A stretch of 10,662 nucleotides of DNA. Source: an uncultured Oscillibacter sp. Its GTDB lineage: Bacteria > Bacillota > Clostridia > Oscillospirales > Oscillospiraceae. Within the stretch, counting starts at the first letter, position 1. Each line of letters starts with the position of its first letter. Where the stretch lies: positions 1 to 10,662 of the forward strand of contig CAOJHG010000033.1 of the NCBI GenBank assembly GCA_948435975.1, in the 5' to 3' direction. This document shows positions 1-6,666 of the stretch, piece by piece. Both the position numbers and the translations under genes were made by a program. The notes under the pieces are model-generated. The model saw only the letters and a list, made by a program, of their open reading frames with translations. It searched no databases and was not told the DNA's origin.

Positions 1-180
1 GTGGCGGAGCTGTCCGCGCCCATCCGCCCGGCATTGGAGATTCTGGCCTGGCAAACGCGGGTCGTCTGGATTTCTGCGGACGGCGCTGCGCCGGAGGACT
101 TGACCCTGCCGCCCAAGCATTTTTTTGCCGCCCGCCAGGCGGACGGCTCTCATCGGTTTTATGGCTCCAACGGGCCATAA
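1..180 (+). CDS. C-terminal end of an unidentified protein (partial)
   Basis: The frame is open from base 1 and ends at TAA 178-180, giving the last 59 residues of a gene that begins before the window. The GTG at position 1 is probably just a valine codon. The fragment begins VAELSAPIRPALEILAWQ and ends HRFYGSNGP. It has no Cys, no membrane segment and no motif I recognise. Codon choice is GC-rich in third positions, like the neighbours, which supports coding. The stop lies 30 nt before the S1-protein start. That gap is AT-rich but has no convincing promoter, so the two genes probably share a transcript. Function cannot be assigned from this fragment. Confidence 0.6.
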   Translation: MAELSAPIRPALEILAWQTRVVWISADGAAPEDLTLPPKHFFAARQADGSHRFYGSNGP

Positions 181-210
181 AATATAAAATCTACATAGGA
201 GGTACACATT

Positions 211-1638
211 ATGGCGAGAAAGAAAGCTGTCCCCGTGGAGGAGGAAACCACCATCATGGAGGCCCCGGGCCTGCCGGAGCCGGAAACCGCTGTGGAGGGA
301 ACCAGCGTCCCGGAAGGCCCGCCCGAGGCCCCCTGCTGGGAGGAAACTCCCGCAAGCGGCCTGCCCGGAGGCTTTGGCGAGACGGGCGATGCCCCAGAGG
401 AGAATCCCAGCCCTCCCGGAGACGAGGCGGAGGGCGGATTAGAGGGGCTGCCGCCGGGAAAGGACGAGGCTGCGGAAGCGGCTTCCGGTGATCCGTCCGC
501 CCCTCCCCCGGAGGGTGACAAGGCGTCTGAAGGTGTGAGCGGCAAACTGCTGGAGGAGCTTTCGGGCGGAGAGATTTTGCCCAAAGCACAGGCTCCTTTG
601 GAGATGGCCGGCGGCACAGAAGAAACGGCCGGCGGAGAAGCTCTTCCGCGGGAAGGAGCCGGCCTTCCTCCGAAAGCCCCGGAGCTTCCCGCGGAGGCAG
701 CGGTGGAACCCGGGAATGTTCCTGTGGAGTCTCCGGCCCCGCCGCCGAAATCGGACCGCCAGAGCTTCTACGATCTGGACTTTCACGGGCTGGACCGTGA
801 CCTGACCGCCGAGGAGCGGCAGGAGTGGAACTCCATCTACGCCTCCTACCGGGGCCGCAGCGCCCTGACCGGGACCATCATCGGCGTGGACCCTCATTCC
901 ATCACTGTCCGAAATGGGGATTCCGGAAAGATGGAGCGCCAGACCATGTACTGCGCTATCGTCATCCCCTACCGGGTCCGGGTGGTCATCCCCGCCTCGG
1001 AGATGTGGGATCCGGGCCATGAGCGGCCGGACTTCGTGCTTCAGAACATGGTGGGCGCGTCCATCGACTTCATCATCATCAAGGTGGACCGGGAGAGCGG
1101 CTTTGCCATCGGCTCCCGGAGGCTGGCGGCCCGTTCCCAGCGGTATTTCTTCGCGCACAGGGAATCTCTCTGCCGGGAGGGCGCCCGGCTGAAATGCCGG
1201 GTTCTCTCCGTAGGGCCCCGGCGGTGTCTGGTGGAGTGCTATGGCCACGACGTCAATATGACCCAGCGGGAGCTCCGCTACACCGCCATCCCGGACCTGC
1301 GGGACGAATACCGCCCCGGCCAGGAACTGGACTGCGTGGTGAAATCCTATGACCCTGAGAAGGAAGCGCTCCATATTTCCGTCAAGGAGACGGAATCCAA
1401 CCCCTTCGAGGGCGCGGAGTTCCGTCACCCAGCGGGGAGCCGGAGGCAGGCGGTGATCGCCGGGAAGTACGGCGGCGGCGTGTTCTGCAATTTGCCGGAT
1501 GGTACAGTCTGCATGTGCAACTACTCCTACCAGTACGAGGATTCGGATTTTCTGGTGGGAGACACCGTGATTCTGGTGGTGCAGCGGCACGACCTGGAAA
1601 AGCGGCAGATGTATGGAAAAATTCTGAGTAAATGGTAA
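211..1638 (+). CDS. S1-domain RNA-binding protein with long acidic disordered N-terminus
   Basis: The start is ATG 211, with AGGAGG at 197-202 and an 8-nt spacer. Residues 1 to about 180 are low complexity, rich in Pro, Glu, Gly and Ala and nearly free of aromatic residues, so probably disordered. The folded part begins near residue 181 (SDRQSFYDLDF). Three S1/OB-like segments follow. The first is about 219-305 (LTGTIIGV, then VRVVIPASEM and GFAIGSRRLA). The second, the clearest, is about 324-394 (GARLKCRVLSVG, GQELDCVVKSYD, LHISVKET). The third is about 411-475 and ends the protein. S1 domains bind single-stranded RNA, as in ribosomal protein S1, so a cytoplasmic RNA-binding role is likely; the exact target is unknown. 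It is the last gene before a strong terminator and so is transcribed apart from the helicase operon. Confident of the gene and the middle S1 domain; the outer two are pattern-based. Confidence 0.85.
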   Translation: MARKKAVPVEEETTIMEAPGLPEPETAVEGTSVPEGPPEAPCWEETPASGLPGGFGETGDAPEENPSPPGDEAEGGLEGLPPGKDEAAEAASGDPSAPPPEGDKASEGVSGKLLEELSGGEILPKAQAPLEMAGGTEETAGGEALPREGAGLPPKAPELPAEAAVEPGNVPVESPAPPPKSDRQSFYDLDFHGLDRDLTAEERQEWNSIYASYRGRSALTGTIIGVDPHSITVRNGDSGKMERQTMYCAIVIPYRVRVVIPASEMWDPGHERPDFVLQNMVGASIDFIIIKVDRESGFAIGSRRLAARSQRYFFAHRESLCREGARLKCRVLSVGPRRCLVECYGHDVNMTQRELRYTAIPDLRDEYRPGQELDCVVKSYDPEKEALHISVKETESNPFEGAEFRHPAGSRRQAVIAGKYGGGVFCNLPDGTVCMCNYSYQYEDSDFLVGDTVILVVQRHDLEKRQMYGKILSKW

Positions 1639-1645
1639 TGGATTG

Positions 1646-1683
1646 GCCCCGCGCTGTTCATATGGCGCGGGGCTTTTATTTTT
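1646..1683 (+). terminator. Intrinsic terminator after the S1-protein gene
   Basis: There is a perfect 9-bp stem, GCCCCGCGC (1646-1654) with GCGCGGGGC (1665-1673), around a 10-nt loop. A T-rich tail (TTTTATTTTT, 1674-1683) follows directly. It starts 8 nt after the S1-gene stop and should end the upstream transcript, which isolates the promoter just downstream. Confidence 0.9.
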
Positions 1684-1711
1684 GGATAATTTATGTTGAC
1701 AAAAGTGCAAC

Positions 1712-1740
1712 TATACAGGAAGCGGGAGGAATGATATAAT
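1712..1740 (+). promoter_or_regulatory. Extended -10 promoter for the helicase operon leader
   Basis: TATAAT at 1735-1740 is a consensus -10, preceded by TG at 1732-1733, giving the extended form TGATATAAT. Seventeen bases upstream, TATACA (1712-1717) matches the -35 consensus at four of six positions. The predicted transcription start is near 1747. A perfect TTGACA at 1696-1701 lies 33 bp from the -10, too far to be its -35 element, and has no usable -10 of its own. The -10 overlaps the ATG of the leader ORF at 1739, so use of this promoter would exclude that start codon. Confidence 0.6.
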
Positions 1741-1873
1741 GAGGCTGTATTCTAGGGCGGAGCAAATTAGGGCGGAGCAGTTAAGGGAGGAACGGCGAAA
1801 GAAAGGGGCGTACTGCGCCCCTAGCCATACCGCAACGGCCTGGAAGAATCAAATAAGGACAAGAACACCGTAA
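1739..1873 (+). CDS. Possible 44-residue leader peptide
   Basis: ATG 1739 is preceded by GGGAGGA (1724-1730) with an 8-nt spacer, and the frame stays open to TAA 1871-1873. The peptide is basic and begins MRLYSRAEQIRAEQLREE, containing the five-residue near-repeats RAEQI, RAEQL and REERR. It later has a Cys (AYCAPSH) and ends IRTRTP. The stop codon lies inside the left arm of the terminator hairpin at 1867-1896, so a ribosome finishing the peptide would cover that arm. This suits a translated attenuation leader, as known for tet(M) in Tn916. Against it, the best promoter overlaps the start codon, and an ORF of this length could arise by chance. I do not recognise the sequence. Confidence 0.4.
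   Translation: MRLYSRAEQIRAEQLREERRKKGAYCAPSHTATAWKNQIRTRTP
1753..1779 (+). repeat. 12-bp tandem direct repeat in the leader
   Basis: TAGGGCGGAGCA occurs at 1753-1764 and again at 1768-1779, a period of 15 bp. A weaker third copy (AAGGGAGGAAC) follows near 1783. In the leader ORF frame the period is five codons (RAEQ). At the RNA level these are purine-rich units near the predicted 5' end, so they could also be a binding site. The sequence does not decide between these. Confidence 0.65.
1804..1822 (+). promoter_or_regulatory. Stable leader hairpin
   Basis: AGGGGCG (1804-1810) pairs perfectly with CGCCCCT (1816-1822) around the 5-nt loop TACTG. No T run follows, so it is not a terminator. 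It lies directly upstream of the antiterminator segment and could act as a pause hairpin or as part of the leader fold. Its right arm can also pair partly with the TAGGG of the direct repeats, so alternative folds are possible. Confidence 0.5.
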
Positions 1874-1896
1874 TTGCCTGTACAGGCGGTTGCGGT
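1829..1896 (+). promoter_or_regulatory. Candidate antiterminator pairing of an attenuator
   Basis: The segment at 1829-1842 (ACCGCAACGGCCTG) is complementary to 1883-1896 (CAGGCGGTTGCGGT) at 13 of 14 positions, with one G-G mismatch (1837 and 1888). The 3' partner is the right arm of the terminator hairpin, so the two structures exclude each other. This is how transcription attenuators are built: one fold stops RNA polymerase before the helicase gene and the other lets it through. The signal that switches them is not visible. Leader-peptide translation, a protein bound to the repeats, or a small molecule are all possible. Confidence 0.6.
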
Positions 1897-1904
1897 CTTT
1901 TTTT
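1867..1904 (+). terminator. Leader terminator upstream of the helicase gene
   Basis: A 13-bp stem forms between 1867-1879 and 1884-1896, with three G-U pairs and the loop GTAC. Seven T follow at 1898-1904. It sits between the promoter and the helicase ribosome site with no complete large gene between, so it would act as an attenuator rather than an end-of-operon signal. The flanking GGACAA and TTGTCC could lengthen the hairpin. Confidence 0.75.
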
Positions 1905-1929
1905 GTCCAAAACGGAAAGGAGAACGCGC

Positions 1930-1947
1930 ATGAATGGCAGGCAGTAA
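1930..1947 (+). other. Five-codon ORF overlapping the helicase start
   Basis: ATG 1930 opens the frame MNGRQ and stops at TAA 1945-1947, in a different frame from the helicase ATG at 1934. The AGGAG at 1918-1922 is 7 nt from ATG 1930 but 11 nt from ATG 1934, so the short frame has the better-placed start. It could lower or regulate helicase translation, or be chance. Confidence 0.25.
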
Positions 1948-4900
1948 ACTGATTGAGCTTACCTATTTTGACCCAAAGGCCGAAGTGCGGCTCACCGCAT
2001 ACGCGGACACCATTATCCTGGACAGGGACGGCAAGGACCAGATCATCAGCGCCATCCGTTTTGGCGGATACCCGGAAATGGTCCGGGCCATGTCCGACGC
2101 AATCTATGGCGGCGCAACAGTCGAGGCCGTCCAGAACGAGGGCGGTCTGTCTCTAAAAAGTAGGCCCAAGGGCTACCAGCGGCAGCTCGCCCACGACGGC
2201 CCGTATGCCGCCGCAACCCTTATGGCCAGCGATGATATGCAGTCCGCGGAGCCCCCCGGGGATTCCGATGCCTCGAAGGAGGGCAGCGCCCAGGAGAAAG
2301 CCCGGGACAAACTTGACCAGCAAAAGCAGCCCCGCAAGTGTTACATCTTCTGCCCCGCCGGAGACCGGGACCGGCTCTTTGAGGAGCTGGACCGCAAAAC
2401 CGCCGCGCCGCTGATCCCGGCCTTCCGGGATTATGTGCTGGAGGCCCTGATCAGCCGGGGCAGCCTGCGGCCGCTGGAGGTTCATTCCATCAAGGAACGT
2501 CTGGACGCTTGGGTATTGGATCTCCTGCCGGAGGACCGAAACGTGGTGGAGGTCCTGGAGCAGGGCCTCGCCGACGGCAGTATCGCCATTCCCGGCGGCG
2601 ACCCCAGCCAGCCGGACGGCTTTGAGGAGGTGACGAACGTCACCAGTTACCTCAACACTTTCGGCGTCAGGGTGGCGGATCGTATTCGCGACCAGTTTCA
2701 GCCCCTCTTCGACCCGGCGTCGGAGCCTCTATCAGAGGAGGTGCTGGCCGTCAACGACTACATCCAGACAAAGGCCGGATATTCCCTTTACGACGCCCAG
2801 CTTGCCGTGGCGGAATCCGTCAAGCGCCAGCTGGACCGCAAGGGCGCCGCGCTTATTATTGCGGAATGTGGGTCTGGCAAAACGAAGATCGGCTCCACCG
2901 CCCTGGGTGCGCTGTACGGCTTGTGGGCCTCCCAGCGCCGAAAAGTCGCGGAAAAGACCTTCAGCGTCGTCATGTCTCCCTCCCATGTCACCCAAAAGTG
3001 GGTCCGGGAGATTGGGGAAACCCTGCCGGACACCTACGCTATGGTTGTGCGGAGTATCACGGACCTGAACCGCCTGTATTCCATGTACCAGGAAGGAGAC
3101 AAGAGCGTTTACGCGGTCCTCAGCAAGGAAAAGGCCCGGGACGGCTACATGCGCTACCCTGCCGTCACCTGGAACCGGCGCAGGAACGCCTTTCTTTGCC
3201 CGGACTGCATGGAACCCCTGCAAATGGAGATCAGCGACGACGGCATCCGCTATATGGTCAACGCGGACCAGTTCTTTTTCCAGACGGAACACAAGAAAAA
3301 CCATAAATGTCCCCGCTGCAGCGCGGTGCTGTGGGCTCCGGTCAACCCAGAGAAGCAAATTCCATGGGTGCGGATCGGCGGCTACGGCTGGGTGTTCCGC
3401 CGAGGGGCGGACTCGCATATGCTCCGCACGAAAAACCGGGCGATTCGGGAGGAGCTCCATCAAATTAAGGAGAACCCGGACGGCTGGTATCCCGTTAAAG
3501 GCGCATACCGCCGGTATCCTCTCAGCACCTACATTAAAAAGAAGCTGCGTGGAAAAATTGACGGCTTCCTGGCGGATGAACTCCACGAATACAACAACGC
3601 CAGCGGTCAGGGGGACGCTATGGCGGAAATCTACGGCACGGCGAAACAGTTCGTGGGCATGACGGCCACTCTCATCAACGGCTACAGCTCCGGTATTTTC
3701 CATCTGCTGTACCGCATTGTTCCCGGCCTCATGCGAAAGGACGGCAAGGGCTACCGGCAACCTTCCGATTTTGACGCGGAATACGGCGTGGTGGAAAATA
3801 CCTACGAGGTGACGGACGGGGACTACAACTCCAACCGTCGGACCACCAAGCGCAAATCGAAATCCAGGCAGCTTCCCGGCGTGTCTCCCCTGGTATTCTC
3901 CCGCTTCCTGCTGGAGTATACCGCGTTCCTCTCTCTGTCGGATATGGGGAAGGACCTGCCGGACTATGAGGAGATTCCGGTTCCGTTGAAGATGCCGGAG
4001 AAAGTTTTCAAGGCTTACAAGCGGGCGGAGGGTATCCTGCAAGATACGTTGAAGAGCGACCGGAAGGCGGCGAACAAGCTGCTGTCCACCTATTTAAATT
4101 TCCTGACGGTGTACCCGGACCAGCCCTATGACCAGCCGGATATTTTGTATCCCCTGGGCGAGCGGAAAACGGTACTGCTCCATCCTGAGAACACGGCGGA
4201 TTTTGGCACCATCCTCCCCAAGGAGGAAAAGGCGCTGGAAATCGTGCGGCGGAAGATTGCCGCCGGGGAGCGGGTGCTCATTTATACCAGCTGGACCCGG
4301 ACGGACTCCCAGCAAAAGCTCCTGGGTCTTCTCACCCGGGAGGGCATCCGCACGGAAATCCTCACGCCGAAAATCCCGCCGGAAAAACGGGAGGCGTGGG
4401 TGGAAAAACGAGTAAGCTCCGGCCTGCAAGTGCTGATTACGAATCCAAAATGCGTAGAAACCGGATTGGACCTCAACGCCTTTACAACGCTGATTTTCTA
4501 CAGCATGGGGTACAACTTGTTCACCCTGCGGCAGGCCAGCCGCAGAAGCTGGCGTATCAATCAGACAGCGCCGTGTGTAGAGGTCTACATGCTCTACTAT
4601 GCCAATACCATGCAGGCCAAGGCCATGAAGCTGATGGCCTCTAAGCTGGCGGTAGCGGGCATCATTGAAGGCACCTTTTCTGAAGAGGGCCTCGCCGCCA
4701 TGAGCGATGTGCAGGATATGACGTCCCAAATGGCAAAGGAACTGGCCCAGGGCATCAAGGACAATGTGGAGGATATCGCCGCCGCGTTCAAGAAAATGGC
4801 GGTCATCAATCCCCATCGAAACCGAATCGCTCCGGCAGCAGCTCAAGTCTCAGAAGCTGCGGACATTACGGAGATCCTGCGGGCCGCCGCGTCGGATACC

Positions 4901-5056
4901 CCGGCGGAAACCAGCACAAGGTCCGCCGACAGCAGGGAGAAACAGACGCTCTACGAGGGTCTGCTGCAAAAGTCCATAGAAGAACAAAAGAAACGGAAGT
5001 CGAAGAAGCGGACAGAGGTGGAAAACCAGCTGTCGATCTTCGGCTTTGTCGCGTAA
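1934..5056 (+). CDS. SNF2-family (SF2) helicase with zinc ribbon and C-terminal clamp-binding motif
   Basis: A 1040-residue DNA-dependent ATPase/translocase of superfamily 2, SNF2-like. Walker A is ECGSGKT at about 311-317, the DEAH-type box is DELH at 548-551, and motif III is TAT at 577-579. In lobe 2, motif V is TGLDL at 843-847 and motif VI is RQASRRSWRINQ from 866, with candidate arginine fingers R871 and R874. Between Walker A and DELH lies a four-Cys zinc ribbon (C422, C425, C459, C462). Residues 1-300 carry no clear motif; about 95-135 is charged and probably disordered. The tail is basic (KKRKSKKR) and ends in QLSIF at 1032-1036, a match to the bacterial sliding-clamp binding motif. 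A clamp-like gene follows 11 nt later. It probably acts in replication or repair of the element. ATG 1934 is the only early in-frame start, with AGGAG 11 nt upstream. Expression is probably controlled by the upstream attenuator. No nuclease motif is seen. Confidence 0.9.
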   Translation: MAGSKLIELTYFDPKAEVRLTAYADTIILDRDGKDQIISAIRFGGYPEMVRAMSDAIYGGATVEAVQNEGGLSLKSRPKGYQRQLAHDGPYAAATLMASDDMQSAEPPGDSDASKEGSAQEKARDKLDQQKQPRKCYIFCPAGDRDRLFEELDRKTAAPLIPAFRDYVLEALISRGSLRPLEVHSIKERLDAWVLDLLPEDRNVVEVLEQGLADGSIAIPGGDPSQPDGFEEVTNVTSYLNTFGVRVADRIRDQFQPLFDPASEPLSEEVLAVNDYIQTKAGYSLYDAQLAVAESVKRQLDRKGAALIIAECGSGKTKIGSTALGALYGLWASQRRKVAEKTFSVVMSPSHVTQKWVREIGETLPDTYAMVVRSITDLNRLYSMYQEGDKSVYAVLSKEKARDGYMRYPAVTWNRRRNAFLCPDCMEPLQMEISDDGIRYMVNADQFFFQTEHKKNHKCPRCSAVLWAPVNPEKQIPWVRIGGYGWVFRRGADSHMLRTKNRAIREELHQIKENPDGWYPVKGAYRRYPLSTYIKKKLRGKIDGFLADELHEYNNASGQGDAMAEIYGTAKQFVGMTATLINGYSSGIFHLLYRIVPGLMRKDGKGYRQPSDFDAEYGVVENTYEVTDGDYNSNRRTTKRKSKSRQLPGVSPLVFSRFLLEYTAFLSLSDMGKDLPDYEEIPVPLKMPEKVFKAYKRAEGILQDTLKSDRKAANKLLSTYLNFLTVYPDQPYDQPDILYPLGERKTVLLHPENTADFGTILPKEEKALEIVRRKIAAGERVLIYTSWTRTDSQQKLLGLLTREGIRTEILTPKIPPEKREAWVEKRVSSGLQVLITNPKCVETGLDLNAFTTLIFYSMGYNLFTLRQASRRSWRINQTAPCVEVYMLYYANTMQAKAMKLMASKLAVAGIIEGTFSEEGLAAMSDVQDMTSQMAKELAQGIKDNVEDIAAAFKKMAVINPHRNRIAPAAAQVSEAADITEILRAAASDTPAETSTRSADSREKQTLYEGLLQKSIEEQKKRKSKKRTEVENQLSIFGFVA

Positions 5057-5067
5057 AGGAGGACATT

Positions 5068-6216
5068 TTGAAACTTACGACGAATCGCGCCGAGCTTCTA
5101 TGCGCGGCTAAGCGGGGGGAGAACATCGCTCCCCATGCTTCCGCGCTGGACGTGCTCAAAGGGCTGCTTCTGGAAACGGATGCCGCTAACGGTGTCCTCA
5201 CCATGACGGCCACGAACCTGGAGGTTGCACTGGAGCAGAAAATCCCGTGTGCCGTACCGGAGAATGACGCCTTTGTATTGAACGCCCGGCTGGCGGTTGC
5301 CATGCTGGAAAAACTGTCCGGCGAAACGGTGTCCATGGAGCACATTCCCGGCAAACCGCAGCTGTATCTTTCCAGCGGCGACGCGGAGTACCTGGTTCCC
5401 GTCTGGGAGCGGGCCAGCTATCCCAAGCTGGAGATTCCCTTCCCGGAGGACACGGTAAAGGTCACCGGCATCCCCGGCATGGCCAGGCGGACCGTGTTTG
5501 CCGCCGCCGAGGACAACAGTAAGCCGCTGATGAAATGCGTCAACTTGAAATTCACCAGGGACGGCCTCCGGGCCGTGGTGGGCAATGGGTCCTGCATTGT
5601 CACCGCCAGGGGCGATGAAAAAAGCACCGGCGACGTCAGCCTGCTGGTGCCCGCCCTTTCCCTGGAGAAGCTGGCCCGGCTGTGTACCGACGAGGATACA
5701 TTTCAGGTGGGTACCACCGGGAAGGCCATTGTGTTCCTGAAGGAAAACTTCGCGTACAGCGCCCGCCTCCTGGAGGGGGAGTACATTGACGCGGAGGGCC
5801 TGATCGGCGGCGTTCAGAACCGGTTTGTCGTGCTGACCGGCGTGCAGGAGCTGCGAAAAGCCCTGGATACCGCCAGCTGCGTGGATAGGGATGAAAAGAT
5901 CTGTCTGCGTTTCGAGGGCCAGCGGCTCACCTTCTGCTGTCAAAGCGAAAATGGAAACACCGTCCTTCCCCTGGACGTAATTCCCCTGACCGGGACGCCC
6001 CAGGGTGAATACTGGTACGTTTCCAAGCATCTTATGCCGTGCCTGAAATCCCTGACCGGCACGGTGAAGCTGGGCGTGGCCCAGAGCGGGATGCTGACGC
6101 TGGAGACGGAGGACGCCTACTATCTGCAAACCGGCGTCCGGCCGGGGTTTGCGGCTGCCGCAAGGAAAAAGGAAAAGAAGAAAGCCACGAAGAAGCCCGC
6201 CAAGAAGGCGGCGTAG
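5068..6216 (+). CDS. dnaN: Divergent DNA polymerase III beta subunit (sliding clamp)
   Basis: The 382-residue product has the length and three-part layout of DnaN (366 in E. coli). Matches include TATNLEVALEQKI in domain 1 and, in domain 2, FAAAEDNSKPLMKCVNLKF followed by LRAVVGNGS. DnaN is a ring-shaped clamp that tethers polymerases and repair proteins to DNA. This copy is unusual. The groove residues known from E. coli (H175, R176, L177 and the end MPMRL) appear here as S175, C176, I177 and LQTGVRPG (353-360). After that there is an extra Lys/Ala tail (366-382, RKKEKKKATKKPAKKAA). It is therefore probably an element-borne clamp, not the host's main one; the symbol denotes the family. The start is TTG 5068 with AAAGGAGG at 5055-5062 overlapping the helicase stop, so it is tightly coupled to the helicase. 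Confidence 0.85.
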   Translation: MKLTTNRAELLCAAKRGENIAPHASALDVLKGLLLETDAANGVLTMTATNLEVALEQKIPCAVPENDAFVLNARLAVAMLEKLSGETVSMEHIPGKPQLYLSSGDAEYLVPVWERASYPKLEIPFPEDTVKVTGIPGMARRTVFAAAEDNSKPLMKCVNLKFTRDGLRAVVGNGSCIVTARGDEKSTGDVSLLVPALSLEKLARLCTDEDTFQVGTTGKAIVFLKENFAYSARLLEGEYIDAEGLIGGVQNRFVVLTGVQELRKALDTASCVDRDEKICLRFEGQRLTFCCQSENGNTVLPLDVIPLTGTPQGEYWYVSKHLMPCLKSLTGTVKLGVAQSGMLTLETEDAYYLQTGVRPGFAAAARKKEKKKATKKPAKKAA

Positions 6217-6231
6217 GAAGGAGGCGAGTGT

Positions 6232-6666
6232 TTGGAAATTTCGACGATCTGCCGGTATTGCGGCGGTGTAATCCGCCTGGTTCCCGCTGAGACCGTCTAT
6301 GACGAACATACGGAGCGGCGCGGCAAAAAAGGCGAGATGATTTACCAGTGCCAGAACTGCGGCGCGAGGGTCGGCTGCCACAAGGGTACAAACCGGCCCC
6401 TTGGCAAGGTTGCCAACGAAATACTGCGCTGCAAGCGGGTGCAGGCCCATCGGTCTTTCGACCGCCTGTGGAAGCGGCGGGGCATGGAACGGAGGAACGC
6501 CTATCGCTGGCTGGCGAAGGAAATGGATCTGTCCATGAGCGCCGCCCACATCGGCGGCTTTGAGATGGACCAGTGCCAGAGGGTCATTGACCTTTGCAGA
6601 AATGAGAAGGAGGCGCACCATGAGCGATGGCCCGAAAAAACCGACCTGTTACATGTGTCCACATGA
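6232..6666 (+). CDS. DUF3268-type zinc-finger protein
   Basis: The 144-residue product opens with a four-Cys zinc site (C7, C10, C40, C43). GCHKGTNRPLGKVAN (about 49-62), the FDRLW segment and an AYRWLAKEM...AHIGGF stretch follow. This order matches the DUF3268 zinc-finger-containing family, common on phages and mobile elements of Firmicutes and without a known function. It starts at TTG 6232, with AAGGAGG at 6218-6224 and a 7-nt spacer, 15 nt after the clamp stop. The last 20 or so residues lie beyond the family domain and overlap the next gene by 47 nt. Confident of the family from memory of its pattern; biochemical role unknown. Confidence 0.85.
   Translation: MEISTICRYCGGVIRLVPAETVYDEHTERRGKKGEMIYQCQNCGARVGCHKGTNRPLGKVANEILRCKRVQAHRSFDRLWKRRGMERRNAYRWLAKEMDLSMSAAHIGGFEMDQCQRVIDLCRNEKEAHHERWPEKTDLLHVST

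Noticed and set aside
183..188. TATAAA as a -10 element before the S1-protein gene
   Set aside because: No -35 match 16-18 bp upstream, and the implied transcription start would fall almost on the ribosome site.
1696..1701. TTGACA as the -35 of the helicase promoter
   Set aside because: It is 33 bp from the TATAAT, and no -10-like hexamer lies 15-19 bp downstream of it.
439..1710. Long antisense ORF opposite the S1-protein gene, and similar ones at 2732-4042 and 5098-6621
   Set aside because: They lie wholly opposite convincing genes, lack family motifs, and are expected where GC-rich codons on one strand avoid stops on the other.
1741..1789. GAG/TAG triplets as a TRAP protein binding site
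   Set aside because: Spacers between triplets are 4-9 nt rather than the regular 2-3 nt that TRAP needs.
6560..6619. Earlier start for the 177-residue Cys protein at ATG 6560
   Set aside because: It lies deep inside the DUF3268 gene without a ribosome site, while ATG 6620 has AAGGAGG 6 nt upstream.
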